7,533 nucleotides of DNA from Burkholderiales bacterium (GCA_028868455.1 JAGWUK010000136.1:1-7533); one strand, 5' to 3'; shown: positions 1 through 6,193, counted from the first letter of the stretch. Numbers and translations: made by a program. The notes: generated by a model from the sequence alone, not told the origin.

Positions 1-12
1 ACGGGATATTGA
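1..12 (+). CDS. 3' end of upstream gene, probably the MlaE-type permease (partial)
   Basis: Reading from base 1 in frame gives Thr-Gly-Tyr followed by TGA at 10-12. That stop overlaps the ATG of the ATPase gene in a TGATG arrangement typical of translationally coupled operon genes. In MCE transporter operons the gene directly before the ATPase is normally the MlaE-family inner-membrane permease, so this is the likely identity. Only three residues are visible, so the product is inferred from context and not from sequence. Confidence 0.4.
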   Translation, partial: TGY

Positions 13-803
13 TGGCCATCGAAAACATCATCGACATCCGCGGCCTGCGCACCCAGTTCGGACGCTCGGTGGTGCATGACCAGCTCAGTCTGCAAGTGCG
101 GCGCGGCGAAATTCTGTCGATCGTCGGCGGCTCAGGCACAGGAAAAACGGTGCTGATGCGCCAGATGCTGGGACTGGAAACGCCAACGCGCGGCAGCATT
201 ACCGTATTCGGCGAAAACCTGCACGACCCCAAGGCGCAGCATCTGGAATATCTGCGCAAACGATCCGGCATGCTGTTTCAACACGGCGCGCTGTATTCCG
301 CCCTGACGGTTTTTGAAAACGTCGCGCAACCCATGCGTGAACTGAGAACCATGTCCGAAGAATTGATCACCGACCTGGTGTATCTGAAGCTCTACATGGT
401 GGATATCGCATTTGAGCACGCACAGAAAATGCCGGCAGATTTATCCGGCGGCATGATCAAACGCATCGCGCTGGCACGCGCCTTGGCGCTCGATCCTGAG
501 CTACTGTTTCTGGACGAACCAACCGCCGGACTCGACCCTGATCGCTCGGACAGTTTCGTTAAACTGATACGATCCCTGCATCAACAACTCAGCCTGACTG
601 TCATTATGGTGACGCATGATCTTGATAGCCTGTTTGCGCTATCGAACAGAATTGCGGTGCTGGCAGAAAAAAAAGTCGTTGCGATCGGCGCGCCAAAGGA
701 CGTGGTGAACATCGATCATCCGTTTATTGAAAGCTTCTTCCGTGGTGGCCGTGGTCTACGCGCCATGGAAGTGCTGAAAACCCCAACGCTTCTGGAAAAC
801 TAA
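12..803 (+). CDS. ABC transporter ATP-binding protein of an MCE (Mla-type) lipid transport system
   Basis: This is a cytoplasmic ATPase that would power an MCE lipid transporter together with an MlaE-type permease. The 263-residue product has the full nucleotide-binding set: Walker A GGSGTGKT (39-46), Q-loop Q90 in LFQHGALY, signature LSGGM (144-148), Walker B LLFLDEP with catalytic E169, the D-loop AGLDP, and switch H202 in VTHD. The LFQ-x-GALF/Y Q-loop and LSGGM signature are typical of MlaF-like ATPases. The length matches the family (about 260-270). ATG at 12 is preferred over the in-frame TTG at 9 because GGGA at 3-6 is well placed and the TGATG overlap couples it to the upstream gene. 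The MCE protein follows 2 bases after the stop. The class is firm, but orthology to canonical mlaF is not claimed, because the operon carries an auxiliary lipoprotein where the classic mla operon has mlaC and mlaB. Confidence 0.93.
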   Translation: MAIENIIDIRGLRTQFGRSVVHDQLSLQVRRGEILSIVGGSGTGKTVLMRQMLGLETPTRGSITVFGENLHDPKAQHLEYLRKRSGMLFQHGALYSALTVFENVAQPMRELRTMSEELITDLVYLKLYMVDIAFEHAQKMPADLSGGMIKRIALARALALDPELLFLDEPTAGLDPDRSDSFVKLIRSLHQQLSLTVIMVTHDLDSLFALSNRIAVLAEKKVVAIGAPKDVVNIDHPFIESFFRGGRGLRAMEVLKTPTLLEN

Positions 804-805
804 GT

Positions 806-1756
806 ATGGAAAGCAGATCCCACGCACTGATGGCGGGCTTTTTTACCATTGCCTTATTGATACTCGCAACCGTCTTTGCGATCTGGTTAGGACGCGACAA
901 AATCCAGCGTTCCCCTTACGAAATCGCCACCAAACTCGGTGTCCCCGGACTGAACCTGCAGGCAGCGGTGCGCTACAAGGGAATTAAAGTCGGCAATGTC
1001 ACCGATATCGATTTCGATCCCAAAGTACCGGGCCAGATTTTGCTGCGCATCGAAGTCACCCCCGATACGCCGGTGACGACCACGACCTTTGCCACCCTCG
1101 GTTATCAGGGCGTAACCGGCATTGCCTTTATTGATCTGGACGATGACGAGCAATCTCCGCAAACACTCACGGCAAGCGCCAGTCAGGTGCAAAACAACAC
1201 CCTCCCGCGCATACCTCTGCGACCCGGCCTGATGCAAAATCTGGAACAGCGTGGCATGGCGATTCTGAAACAAACCGAACAACTGACCACCAATCTGAAT
1301 GCCCTGCTCGGCGAAGATAACCGCCGCTCCTTGCGCGCCGCCATTACGCATATTGATCAGGCAGCCAGCGCCTGGGAAGCCCTGCCTGAAAAACTGAATC
1401 CGACTGTCAATCAATTGCCTGCGCTGGTACAACAGACACAAGCAACCATGGACAGTTTTAAAACGCTGTCCGCCAATGCCAGTCAGCTGACCGCCAATCT
1501 GAATGGGCTCACCAGCAAATTGCAGGCGAATGATGGCCCGCTGGTGCGCTTTAACCAGGCACTGGATCGTGTCAGCAACGATCTCACACTGGAAACCCTG
1601 CCACGCATCCACGCGTTGACCGGCGATGCGCGCAACAGCCTGCATTCACTGAACCGCACCAGCGAACTGATTGGTGAACGTCCGCAAAGCATCTTGTTCG
1701 GGAACCCGGCACCAGCTCCCGGCCCCGGCGAACCCGGCTTCACTGCACCGAAATAA
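806..1756 (+). CDS. MCE-domain (MlaD family) membrane-anchored lipid transport protein
   Basis: This is the substrate-binding subunit of the MCE transporter, anchored in the inner membrane with its bulk in the periplasm. Residues about 8-28 form one hydrophobic segment, followed by an MCE domain at about 38-115. The domain shows the usual AVRYKGIKVGNV motif (54-65) and LGYQGVTGIAFIDL (98-111). From about 140 to 290 the protein is rich in Leu, Gln, Asn and Thr with helix-like repeats, as expected of the long C-terminal helices that form a needle or tube in longer MCE proteins. The tail (about 300-316) is rich in Pro and Gly. At 316 residues it is much longer than E. coli MlaD (about 180) and closer to single-MCE proteins with a helical extension. 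The start lies 2 bases after the ATPase stop, with GGAAA inside the upstream gene as ribosome binding site. Family members assemble as hexamers; that is family knowledge, not visible here. Confidence 0.93.
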   Translation: MESRSHALMAGFFTIALLILATVFAIWLGRDKIQRSPYEIATKLGVPGLNLQAAVRYKGIKVGNVTDIDFDPKVPGQILLRIEVTPDTPVTTTTFATLGYQGVTGIAFIDLDDDEQSPQTLTASASQVQNNTLPRIPLRPGLMQNLEQRGMAILKQTEQLTTNLNALLGEDNRRSLRAAITHIDQAASAWEALPEKLNPTVNQLPALVQQTQATMDSFKTLSANASQLTANLNGLTSKLQANDGPLVRFNQALDRVSNDLTLETLPRIHALTGDARNSLHSLNRTSELIGERPQSILFGNPAPAPGPGEPGFTAPK

Positions 1757-1765
1757 GGAATATTG

Positions 1766-2392
1766 ATGAAGGCCTTCACTCTTTACCTCGCCTTGGCAAA
1801 AATTTGCCTGATGACCATTATCGCCGCCAGCATCAGTGCCTGCTCCGGCGGCGCACCGCTGCAACATCAGCAATATGATTTCGGCCCGCTGATGACCACG
1901 AGCGCAGCCGCGACCGTTCCTTCAGACGCACTGCGCCTGAGTCTGGCCGACATCAATGTTCCCGCAGCGCTGGACAGCAATGCCATGCTGTACCGCCTTC
2001 AATATGACAATGCCCAGCAATTGAAGCCGTATGCGCAAGCGCGCTGGAGCATGCCGCCAGCGCAATTGCTGGCACAGCGCCTGAAATTGCAAATCGGTCA
2101 GCGCGGTGGTTTGCTGGTTAGCAGCACCGATGGCGTCGCCAATCTGCCTGTACTGCACCTGGACTTAAACGAGTTCTCGCAGGTTTTCACCGCACCAGAT
2201 AAAAGCTATGCCCTGATCAATGTCACGGCCATTGTTTTGCATCGGCATCAGCTCGTCGCGCAGCGCCAGTTTGCATTCCACGTCAATGCGACCAGCGCGG
2301 ACGCAGCAGGCGGCGCCAAAGCCATGCAGGAAGCGGTTGATCAGATGATTGCCGAACTCCAGCACTGGTTAATTCAACGTCATCCTGAATAA
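1766..2392 (+). CDS. ABC-type transport auxiliary lipoprotein (ABC_trans_aux / PqiC-like)
   Basis: This is a lipoprotein likely to sit in the outer membrane and act as the far-end partner of the MCE transporter. The N-terminus is a lipoprotein signal: a Lys near the start, a hydrophobic stretch, then the lipobox I-S-A-C with lipidated Cys26. The residue after the Cys is Ser, not Asp, so there is no inner-membrane retention signal. The mature part (about 180 residues) fits the ABC_trans_aux family in size and in the pattern LRLSLADINVPAAL followed by a run resembling RLQYDNAQQLKPYAQARWS, typical of these proteins. I assign the family from these patterns and from gene order, without a profile search. 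AAGGAA at 1755-1760 is 5 bases before ATG 1766, which makes ATG 1766 better than the in-frame TTG at 1763. It starts 9 bases after the MCE gene and is the last gene of the operon. Confidence 0.85.
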   Translation: MKAFTLYLALAKICLMTIIAASISACSGGAPLQHQQYDFGPLMTTSAAATVPSDALRLSLADINVPAALDSNAMLYRLQYDNAQQLKPYAQARWSMPPAQLLAQRLKLQIGQRGGLLVSSTDGVANLPVLHLDLNEFSQVFTAPDKSYALINVTAIVLHRHQLVAQRQFAFHVNATSADAAGGAKAMQEAVDQMIAELQHWLIQRHPE

Positions 2393-2415
2393 ATCGACCT
2401 TCGTTATTTGCCAGC

Positions 2416-2449
2416 CCCCGGCTCACGTTAAACCGGGGAACGTGTTTTT
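2416..2449 (+). terminator. candidate intrinsic terminator after the MCE operon
   Basis: CACGTT (2424-2429) can pair with AACGTG (2439-2444) around a 9-base loop, and five Ts follow at once (2445-2449). A second 6-bp stem, CCCCGG (2416-2421) with CCGGGG (2433-2438), is more GC-rich but uses the loop of the first, so the two cannot form together. The hairpin-plus-T layout 24 bases after the lipoprotein stop fits a terminator. The terminator stem itself is short and half AT, so strength is uncertain. Confidence 0.45.
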
Positions 2450-2485
2450 GCTAACGCTGGCCTGAACGTTCCACGGAACTCCGCA

Positions 2486-2560
2486 ACAAACTTGCTTGTC
2501 GTAGTGCAAGCTTGTCTGTACTCTGTTCTGCAGAGAAAGGCGAGTACCTGCATACTCAGG
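2486..2560 (+). other. intergenic cluster of short, partly exclusive hairpins
   Basis: This part of the gap between the lipoprotein and vanZ-like genes holds several inverted repeats. ACAAACTTGC (2486-2495) pairs with GCAAGCTTGT (2506-2515) with one mismatch. CTCTG (2521-2525) pairs with CAGAG (2531-2535). GTACTC (2518-2523) pairs with GAGTAC (2542-2547). GAGTA (2542-2546) can instead pair with TACTC (2553-2557). The last three compete for shared bases. This could be an untranslated leader, a small RNA, or chance; no function can be assigned from sequence alone. Confidence 0.35.
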
Positions 2561-2627
2561 CACATCGTCGCTGTCCGACATCCTGATTTATTTAGTTTTT
2601 TCTGTAGCGATTTATTTGCCCTGATTT

Positions 2628-3773
2628 ATGAACGAGACGCCATCGACCGAGAGCGCTGAACCGCACAGCGTGTTGCCCGCTTTCCGCAGCTCGCCTTTTT
2701 CCCGCGCCAGTCTGGCGGCGTATCTGTTTTTGATTTTGTATGCCAGCTGGTATCCGTTTTCCGGCTGGCAGGCGCATAGTCTGTCGGCGCTGCCCGATGT
2801 GATACGCCAGTGGCCGCATTACTGGACCGGTTTTGATGCTGGCATCAATGTCGTCGGCTATATCCCATTTGGCATGCTGATCGTGTTCGCGCTCTACCCT
2901 CTGGTCAATCGCTGGTGGGCGGCATTGCTGTCGGCATTGGGTGGGCTGCTGATTTCTGCCGTGGCCGAACTGGTGCAATTCTTCTTGCCCAGCCGTGTTA
3001 CCTCGCTGCTCGATCTGCTTACCAATGCCTCGGGTGCCTTGATCGGCGCCATTCTCGGTGCGTTGCTAACGCCGCTGATACTGGAAAAAGGACGCCTGCA
3101 ATTATTGCGCAAACAATGGGTATATAAGGAATCCAGTCGCGATCTGCTGGTGCTCGGCTTATGGCCGATGGCGCAGATCTATCCGCAAGCATACCTGTTT
3201 GGACTTGGGCAAATCCTGCCGGTGCTGTCACAGCATCTCAGCGATTTTTTTGATATGGACATTGATATCAGTGCTTTTTTAATGCACGGCATCGAACTCA
3301 ATGCCGATGAATATCTGCTGTCAGAAACCATTATTACCGCTTGCGGCAGCACGGGTGCGGTGCTGATTTGCCTGAGCCTGCTGAACCGGCATGCGCCCAA
3401 AGGTGCGTTATCTCTGTTGCTGTTACTCATGGCGTTGCTGGCAAAAACTCTGGCCTATTCATTGCTGTTCAAACCGGAATATGCGTTTGTCTGGCTGACA
3501 CCGGGCGCGCGCGGTGGCCTGCTGATCAGTAGCATCATGCTGTACGGATTTTCATTTGCGCCAGTGCATGTGCAAAAGCGTCTGGCCTTGCTGATGCTGA
3601 CGATTTCTCTGGTCGTGCTGAATCTCGTGACGGACAGCCCGTACTTTGCCGTGACCATGCAGACCTGGGTACAGGGCAAGTTTTTGAACTTCAACGGTGC
3701 AGCGCAATTTCTGTCTTTGTTCTGGCCGTTTCTGGCAATGTGGGCCTTATTGCGCAAGCCGCGCCCTGCGTGA
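2628..3773 (+). CDS. VanZ-family polytopic membrane protein, long form
   Basis: This is a 381-residue inner-membrane protein. The N-terminal half carries a VanZ-like domain: a first membrane segment at about 27-46 ending in WYPFSGW, then D70..N73-VVGYIPFG (74-82), and the family hallmark E114-xx-Q117 followed by R123-xTSLLDLLTNASGALIGA with D129 and N133. About ten hydrophobic segments are visible (near 27-46, 71-91, 95-115, 131-150, 172-195, 231-252, 258-280, 293-312, 316-335, 358-375). Typical VanZ-like proteins are about 150-200 residues, so the C-terminal 200 residues are an extension of unknown role. VanZ from the enterococcal vancomycin cluster gives weak teicoplanin resistance, but most chromosomal family members have no known function, so no resistance is inferred. 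The start is uncertain: ATG 2628 has no clear ribosome binding site, and an in-frame GTG lies at 2670. The gene stands alone between two gaps. Confidence 0.83.
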   Translation: MNETPSTESAEPHSVLPAFRSSPFSRASLAAYLFLILYASWYPFSGWQAHSLSALPDVIRQWPHYWTGFDAGINVVGYIPFGMLIVFALYPLVNRWWAALLSALGGLLISAVAELVQFFLPSRVTSLLDLLTNASGALIGAILGALLTPLILEKGRLQLLRKQWVYKESSRDLLVLGLWPMAQIYPQAYLFGLGQILPVLSQHLSDFFDMDIDISAFLMHGIELNADEYLLSETIITACGSTGAVLICLSLLNRHAPKGALSLLLLLMALLAKTLAYSLLFKPEYAFVWLTPGARGGLLISSIMLYGFSFAPVHVQKRLALLMLTISLVVLNLVTDSPYFAVTMQTWVQGKFLNFNGAAQFLSLFWPFLAMWALLRKPRPA

Positions 3774-3775
3774 AG

Positions 3776-3805
3776 CTGACCCGGAGCGGGCATTTGCAGT
3801 ATCAT
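3776..3805 (+). promoter_or_regulatory. candidate sigma-70 promoter for the ferredoxin gene
   Basis: CTGACC (3776-3781, four of six matches to TTGACA) and TATCAT (3800-3805, five of six matches to TATAAT) are separated by 18 bases. The -35 overlaps the end of the vanZ-like gene. Transcription would start near 3812. A rival pair, TTGCAG (3794-3799) and TACGAT (3817-3822) with 17 bases between, is weaker. This is motif reading only. Confidence 0.3.
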
Positions 3806-3821
3806 AGGCAGCTTCTTACGA

Positions 3822-3839
3822 TGCACGTTACGGCGTGCA
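3822..3839 (+). other. short hairpin in the leader of the ferredoxin gene
   Basis: TGCACG (3822-3827) pairs with CGTGCA (3834-3839). A further T-G wobble leaves a four-base TACG loop (3829-3832), which matches the stable UNCG tetraloop pattern, although the closing pair is U-G and not the usual C-G. No T-tract follows, so this is not a typical terminator. It lies 27 bases before the ferredoxin ATG. Confidence 0.35.
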
Positions 3840-3866
3840 CTAACGCGTCAAGCGAGCACACTCCCC

Positions 3867-4184
3867 ATGTCTGATCCTCTCTATTTTCAAAAACACGTCT
3901 TTTTTTGCATGAATCAACGCGACGATGGTCGCCCCTGCTGTGCCGATCGCGGTGCCCAGAATGCGCAGGAGCACGCCAAGCGACGCATCAAGCAGATGGA
4001 TATGAACGGCCACGGCAAAATCCGCATCAACAAGGCAGGCTGTCTGGATCGTTGCGATGAAGGCCCGGTTCTGGTTGTCTATCCACAAGGCACCTGGTAC
4101 ACCTATGTCGATCAAACCGATATCGATGAAATTATCGACGTCGATCTGATCGGCGGCGGCGTGGTAGAACGTTTAAAGATTTAA
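3867..4184 (+). CDS. thioredoxin-like [2Fe-2S] ferredoxin
   Basis: This is a small cytoplasmic electron-transfer protein of 105 residues with a thioredoxin-like fold, related to the NuoE subunit of complex I and to Aquifex/Azotobacter-type [2Fe-2S] ferredoxins. Cysteines are at 14, 24, 25, 59 and 63. The pair C59-xxx-C63 in KAGCLDRCDEGPVLVVYP is the typical second half of the cluster motif, and C14 plus C24 or C25 would complete four ligands. The adjacent C24-C25 means one cysteine is probably not a ligand. The motif FFCMNQRDDGRPCC near the N-terminus, and G75-TWY-x-Y-V, fit this family. The ribosome binding site is weak (partial AGCGAG at 3851-3856). The hydrolase gene starts 5 bases after the stop, so the two are very likely co-transcribed. 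The electron partner is unknown. Length and cysteines support the call well. Confidence 0.9.
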   Translation: MSDPLYFQKHVFFCMNQRDDGRPCCADRGAQNAQEHAKRRIKQMDMNGHGKIRINKAGCLDRCDEGPVLVVYPQGTWYTYVDQTDIDEIIDVDLIGGGVVERLKI

Positions 4185-4189
4185 TCAGC

Positions 4190-4834
4190 ATGAATGCTCA
4201 GACTGAACACTTCCTGATCGAAGGCGCGGCCGGCCCTTTGCAATGTGCCCTGAATTTGCCTGACGCCGATGTGTTTGACGCACCGCGCGGACTGGCCCTG
4301 GTGGCGCATCCGCATCCGCTGTTTGGCGGAACGATGGACAATAAAGTAGCGCAAACCCTGGCTCGCACATTTAACAGCCTTGGTTACGCCGCCGCCCGCA
4401 TGAATTTTCGCGGCGTTGGTCAATCCGGCGGTACGCACGATGCCGGCATTGGCGAAACCGAAGACATGGCAGTATTGCTGGCACATTTGCGCCAGCGTTT
4501 TCCGGATCTGCCGCTGGCGCTGGCCGGATTTTCATTCGGCACGTTTGTACAAGCGCGCCTGCAACAACAACTGACTGAACAGGGTCAGGGTGCTCAGCGT
4601 CTGGTACTGGTGGGCGCTGCCGCTGGCAAATGGGCCATGCCCGATGTGCCAGCCAACACCATACTGATTCATGGCGAACAGGATGACACGATTCCTCTGT
4701 CCGCCGTGCTTGACTGGTTACGTCCTCAGGATATTCCGGTCATCGTGATTCCCGGTGCGGATCACTTCTTCCATCGTCGTTTGCATCACATCAAACAATG
4801 CGTTACCGGGATGTGGGCTCAGAGCGACGACTGA
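4190..4834 (+). CDS. alpha/beta hydrolase, COG2945-like
   Basis: This 214-residue protein has no signal peptide or membrane segment and should act in the cytoplasm as a serine hydrolase of unknown substrate. The catalytic triad can be read directly: nucleophile S115 in GFSFG (113-117), acid D165 in HGEQDDTIPL (161-170), and histidine H192 in GADHFFH (189-195). The motif AHPHPLFGGTMDNKV (39-53), where the oxyanion region lies, and NFRGVGQSGG (72-81) are typical of small bacterial hydrolases of the COG2945 type. The protein is short because no lid domain is inserted. It begins 5 bases after the ferredoxin stop, without a strong ribosome binding site, suggesting coupled translation. The link to a ferredoxin gives no clear pathway. 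The family is sure; the substrate cannot be inferred. Confidence 0.9.
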   Translation: MNAQTEHFLIEGAAGPLQCALNLPDADVFDAPRGLALVAHPHPLFGGTMDNKVAQTLARTFNSLGYAAARMNFRGVGQSGGTHDAGIGETEDMAVLLAHLRQRFPDLPLALAGFSFGTFVQARLQQQLTEQGQGAQRLVLVGAAAGKWAMPDVPANTILIHGEQDDTIPLSAVLDWLRPQDIPVIVIPGADHFFHRRLHHIKQCVTGMWAQSDD

Positions 4835-4867
4835 TTTTTTTACCCGTTTTCTGAAGATAATCTCACT

Positions 4868-6016
4868 ATGAAAAAATTTCTCGCTACGATCGCCGCTTCG
4901 CTATTGACCGTTTCTGTCGCTGTCGCACAAAGTCTGCCGGCACCAAGCGTTGCGGCCAGATCCTGGCTGTTGCTGGACGTCACCAGCAATCAGGTGCTGG
5001 GCTCGCAAGATGCCACATTGCGCATCGAACCAGCGTCGCTGACCAAGATCATGACGGCCTATCTGGTGTTTGGTGCGCTCAAGGATAAGAAGCTGGATTT
5101 GAATCAAAGCATCAACGTTTCCACCCACGCATGGAAGGTCGACGCAGGCAGCTCCAAGATGTTTATCGAACCGAATAAACCGGTGACGATCAATGAATTG
5201 TTGTACGGCCTGAATGTGCAATCCGGCAACGATGCCGCCGTCGCGCTGGCAGAAGCTGTTGCTGGCAGCGAAGATGCCTTCGTCGTGCAAATGAACCGCG
5301 AAGTCGAACGCATGGGCTTGAAGAATACCCACTTTGCCAATCCGCATGGTTTGCCCAGCCCGCAAAATTATTCGACCGCCCAAGACTTGTCGACGCTGGC
5401 ATCGCGCCTGATTCTGGACTTTCCGGAGTTTTACAAAACGTATTACTCGACCAAGAGCTACACCTACAACAAGATCACGCAACCCAATCGCAATCGTCTG
5501 TTGTGGCTGGATCCTTCCGTCGATGGCATGAAAACCGGCCACACAGAAGCCGCTGGTTATTGCCTGATTTCGTCGGCGAATCGTCCGAATGGCACAGGTC
5601 AACGTCGCCTGTTGTCGGTGGTGACAGGCGCCAACAGCGATCAGATTCGTGCGCAGGAAAGCTTGAAGCTGCTGAACTGGGGTTTCTTGAATTTCGACAC
5701 CGTCAAGCTGTATGAAAAAGGACAATCGATCGGCACACCGGAAGTCTGGAAAGGCTCGCAAGCCAATGTCAAAATCGGCTTTAACCGCGATTTGTACATG
5801 ACCTTGCCAAAAGGTGCCGCCGCCAGGTTGAAACCTACCCTGGATCGCAAAGATCCGCTGGTTGCTCCGATCGCCAAGGACAGTAAAGTCGGTACGCTGA
5901 AGATGATGCTTGACGGCAAATCGATAGCGGACTATCCCGTCCTGTCGTTAGAGCAGGTCGATCAGGCCAGTATTTTTGGTCGCGCCTGGGACTCGGTTCG
6001 CCTGATGTTTAAATAA
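4868..6016 (+). CDS. dacA: D-alanyl-D-alanine carboxypeptidase (PBP5/6 class, peptidase S11)
   Basis: This periplasmic enzyme removes the terminal D-Ala from peptidoglycan pentapeptides. The 382-residue product starts with a signal peptide (KK, hydrophobic core, likely cut after AVA at residue 20). All three penicillin-binding motifs are present: S57-LTK60 with nucleophile S57, S119-G-N121, and K222-T-G224 in DGMKTGHTEAAGYCL. Residues about 265-355 match the position of the beta-rich PBP5 C-terminal domain. The last residues (SIFGRAWDSVRLMFK) look like the amphipathic helix that holds PBP5 to the inner membrane surface. The length fits the family. GAAG at 4853-4856 is a slightly distant ribosome binding site for ATG 4868. 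The gene starts 33 bases after the hydrolase. The symbol dacA is chosen because E. coli dacA also lies near ybeD; dacC would be an equally common name for this type. Confidence 0.95.
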   Translation: MKKFLATIAASLLTVSVAVAQSLPAPSVAARSWLLLDVTSNQVLGSQDATLRIEPASLTKIMTAYLVFGALKDKKLDLNQSINVSTHAWKVDAGSSKMFIEPNKPVTINELLYGLNVQSGNDAAVALAEAVAGSEDAFVVQMNREVERMGLKNTHFANPHGLPSPQNYSTAQDLSTLASRLILDFPEFYKTYYSTKSYTYNKITQPNRNRLLWLDPSVDGMKTGHTEAAGYCLISSANRPNGTGQRRLLSVVTGANSDQIRAQESLKLLNWGFLNFDTVKLYEKGQSIGTPEVWKGSQANVKIGFNRDLYMTLPKGAAARLKPTLDRKDPLVAPIAKDSKVGTLKMMLDGKSIADYPVLSLEQVDQASIFGRAWDSVRLMFK

Positions 6017-6020
6017 TTGC

Positions 6021-6057
6021 CAACACTGGCTGGGGCACAATGGCGCCAGCCAGGTTG
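6021..6057 (+). terminator. stem-loop after the carboxypeptidase gene, possible terminator
   Basis: CTGGCTGG (6026-6033) pairs perfectly with CCAGCCAG (6046-6053). CAAC (6021-6024) and GTTG (6054-6057) extend the stem to 12 base pairs with A6025 bulged. The loop is 12 bases. A run of five Ts comes only at 6068-6072, about ten bases later, so this is not a standard intrinsic terminator. It begins 5 bases after the stop and may instead mark or protect a transcript end. Confidence 0.45.
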
Positions 6058-6073
6058 CAGCGCGCGGTTTTTA

Positions 6074-6102
6074 AGGTGGCAGTTCACTGCCATTTATCAC
6101 CT
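6074..6102 (+). other. second stem-loop between the carboxypeptidase and dat genes
   Basis: TGGCAG (6077-6082) pairs perfectly with CTGCCA (6087-6092) around a TTCA loop. An outer pair, AGGTG (6074-6078) with CACCT (6098-6102), can add to or compete with it. TTTATC follows the inner stem, which gives it weak terminator character in the + direction. Confidence 0.35.
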
Positions 6103-6106
6103 GGCC

Positions 6107-6134
6107 TTATCGGCATATGCGTTATTTGCATAAT
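6107..6134 (+). promoter_or_regulatory. candidate promoter for dat
   Basis: CATAAT (6129-6134, five of six matches to the -10 consensus) has TTATCG (6107-6112, three of six) 16 bases upstream. Transcription would begin near 6141, giving a leader of about 53 bases that contains the 6150-6179 hairpin. The weak -35 keeps confidence low. Confidence 0.3.
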
Positions 6135-6149
6135 CTGCAGGCGGGATTT

Positions 6150-6179
6150 ATGTGAGAATGGATTTTCCTTTGCTCACAT
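6150..6179 (+). promoter_or_regulatory. hairpin in the leader of dat
   Basis: ATGTGAG (6150-6156) pairs with CTCACAT (6173-6179). Inside, GGA (6160-6162) pairs with TCC (6166-6168), with AA-TT pairs possible between, for about 12 base pairs overall. It ends 14 bases before the dat ATG at 6194, where no clear Shine-Dalgarno is seen. It may affect translation initiation, or the arms may be a protein-binding inverted repeat. Confidence 0.4.
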
Positions 6180-6193
6180 TCAAATCCCCCATC

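Noticed and set aside
887..1645. 252-codon minus-strand open frame inside the MCE gene
   Set aside because: No family motifs and a composition typical of antisense reading; the + strand frame has clear MCE features.
2416..2444. The two interleaved 6-bp stems as an H-type pseudoknot
   Set aside because: No bases lie between the second strand of stem 1 (ending 2438) and the second strand of stem 2 (starting 2439), so nothing can cross stem 1. The stems are more likely mutually exclusive.
2496..2524. TTGTCG and TACTCT with a 17-base spacer as a promoter for the vanZ-like gene
   Set aside because: Only four and three of six consensus matches, and the hexamers lie in hairpin-forming sequence about 100 bases from the ATG.
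2628..3773. Reading the VanZ-like gene as glycopeptide resistance
   Set aside because: No vanHAX-type ligase or dehydrogenase genes are present, the family is broad, and the inferred Gram-negative host makes this role unlikely.
4833..4861. GATAAT at 4856-4861 as a -10 box for the carboxypeptidase gene
   Set aside because: No acceptable -35 hexamer lies 16-18 bases upstream, and the start would fall on the ATG itself.
4901..5761. 286-codon open frame on the minus strand inside the carboxypeptidase gene
   Set aside because: The product is rich in Arg, Gln, His and Ile with no recognisable motif. The + strand gene has signal peptide and all catalytic motifs, so this is a codon-bias shadow.
6151..6178. 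TGTGAG...CTCACA as a CRP/FNR-type operator
   Set aside because: CRP half-sites TGTGA and TCACA are separated by 6 bases; here 18 bases separate them, so the repeat is better read as an RNA hairpin.
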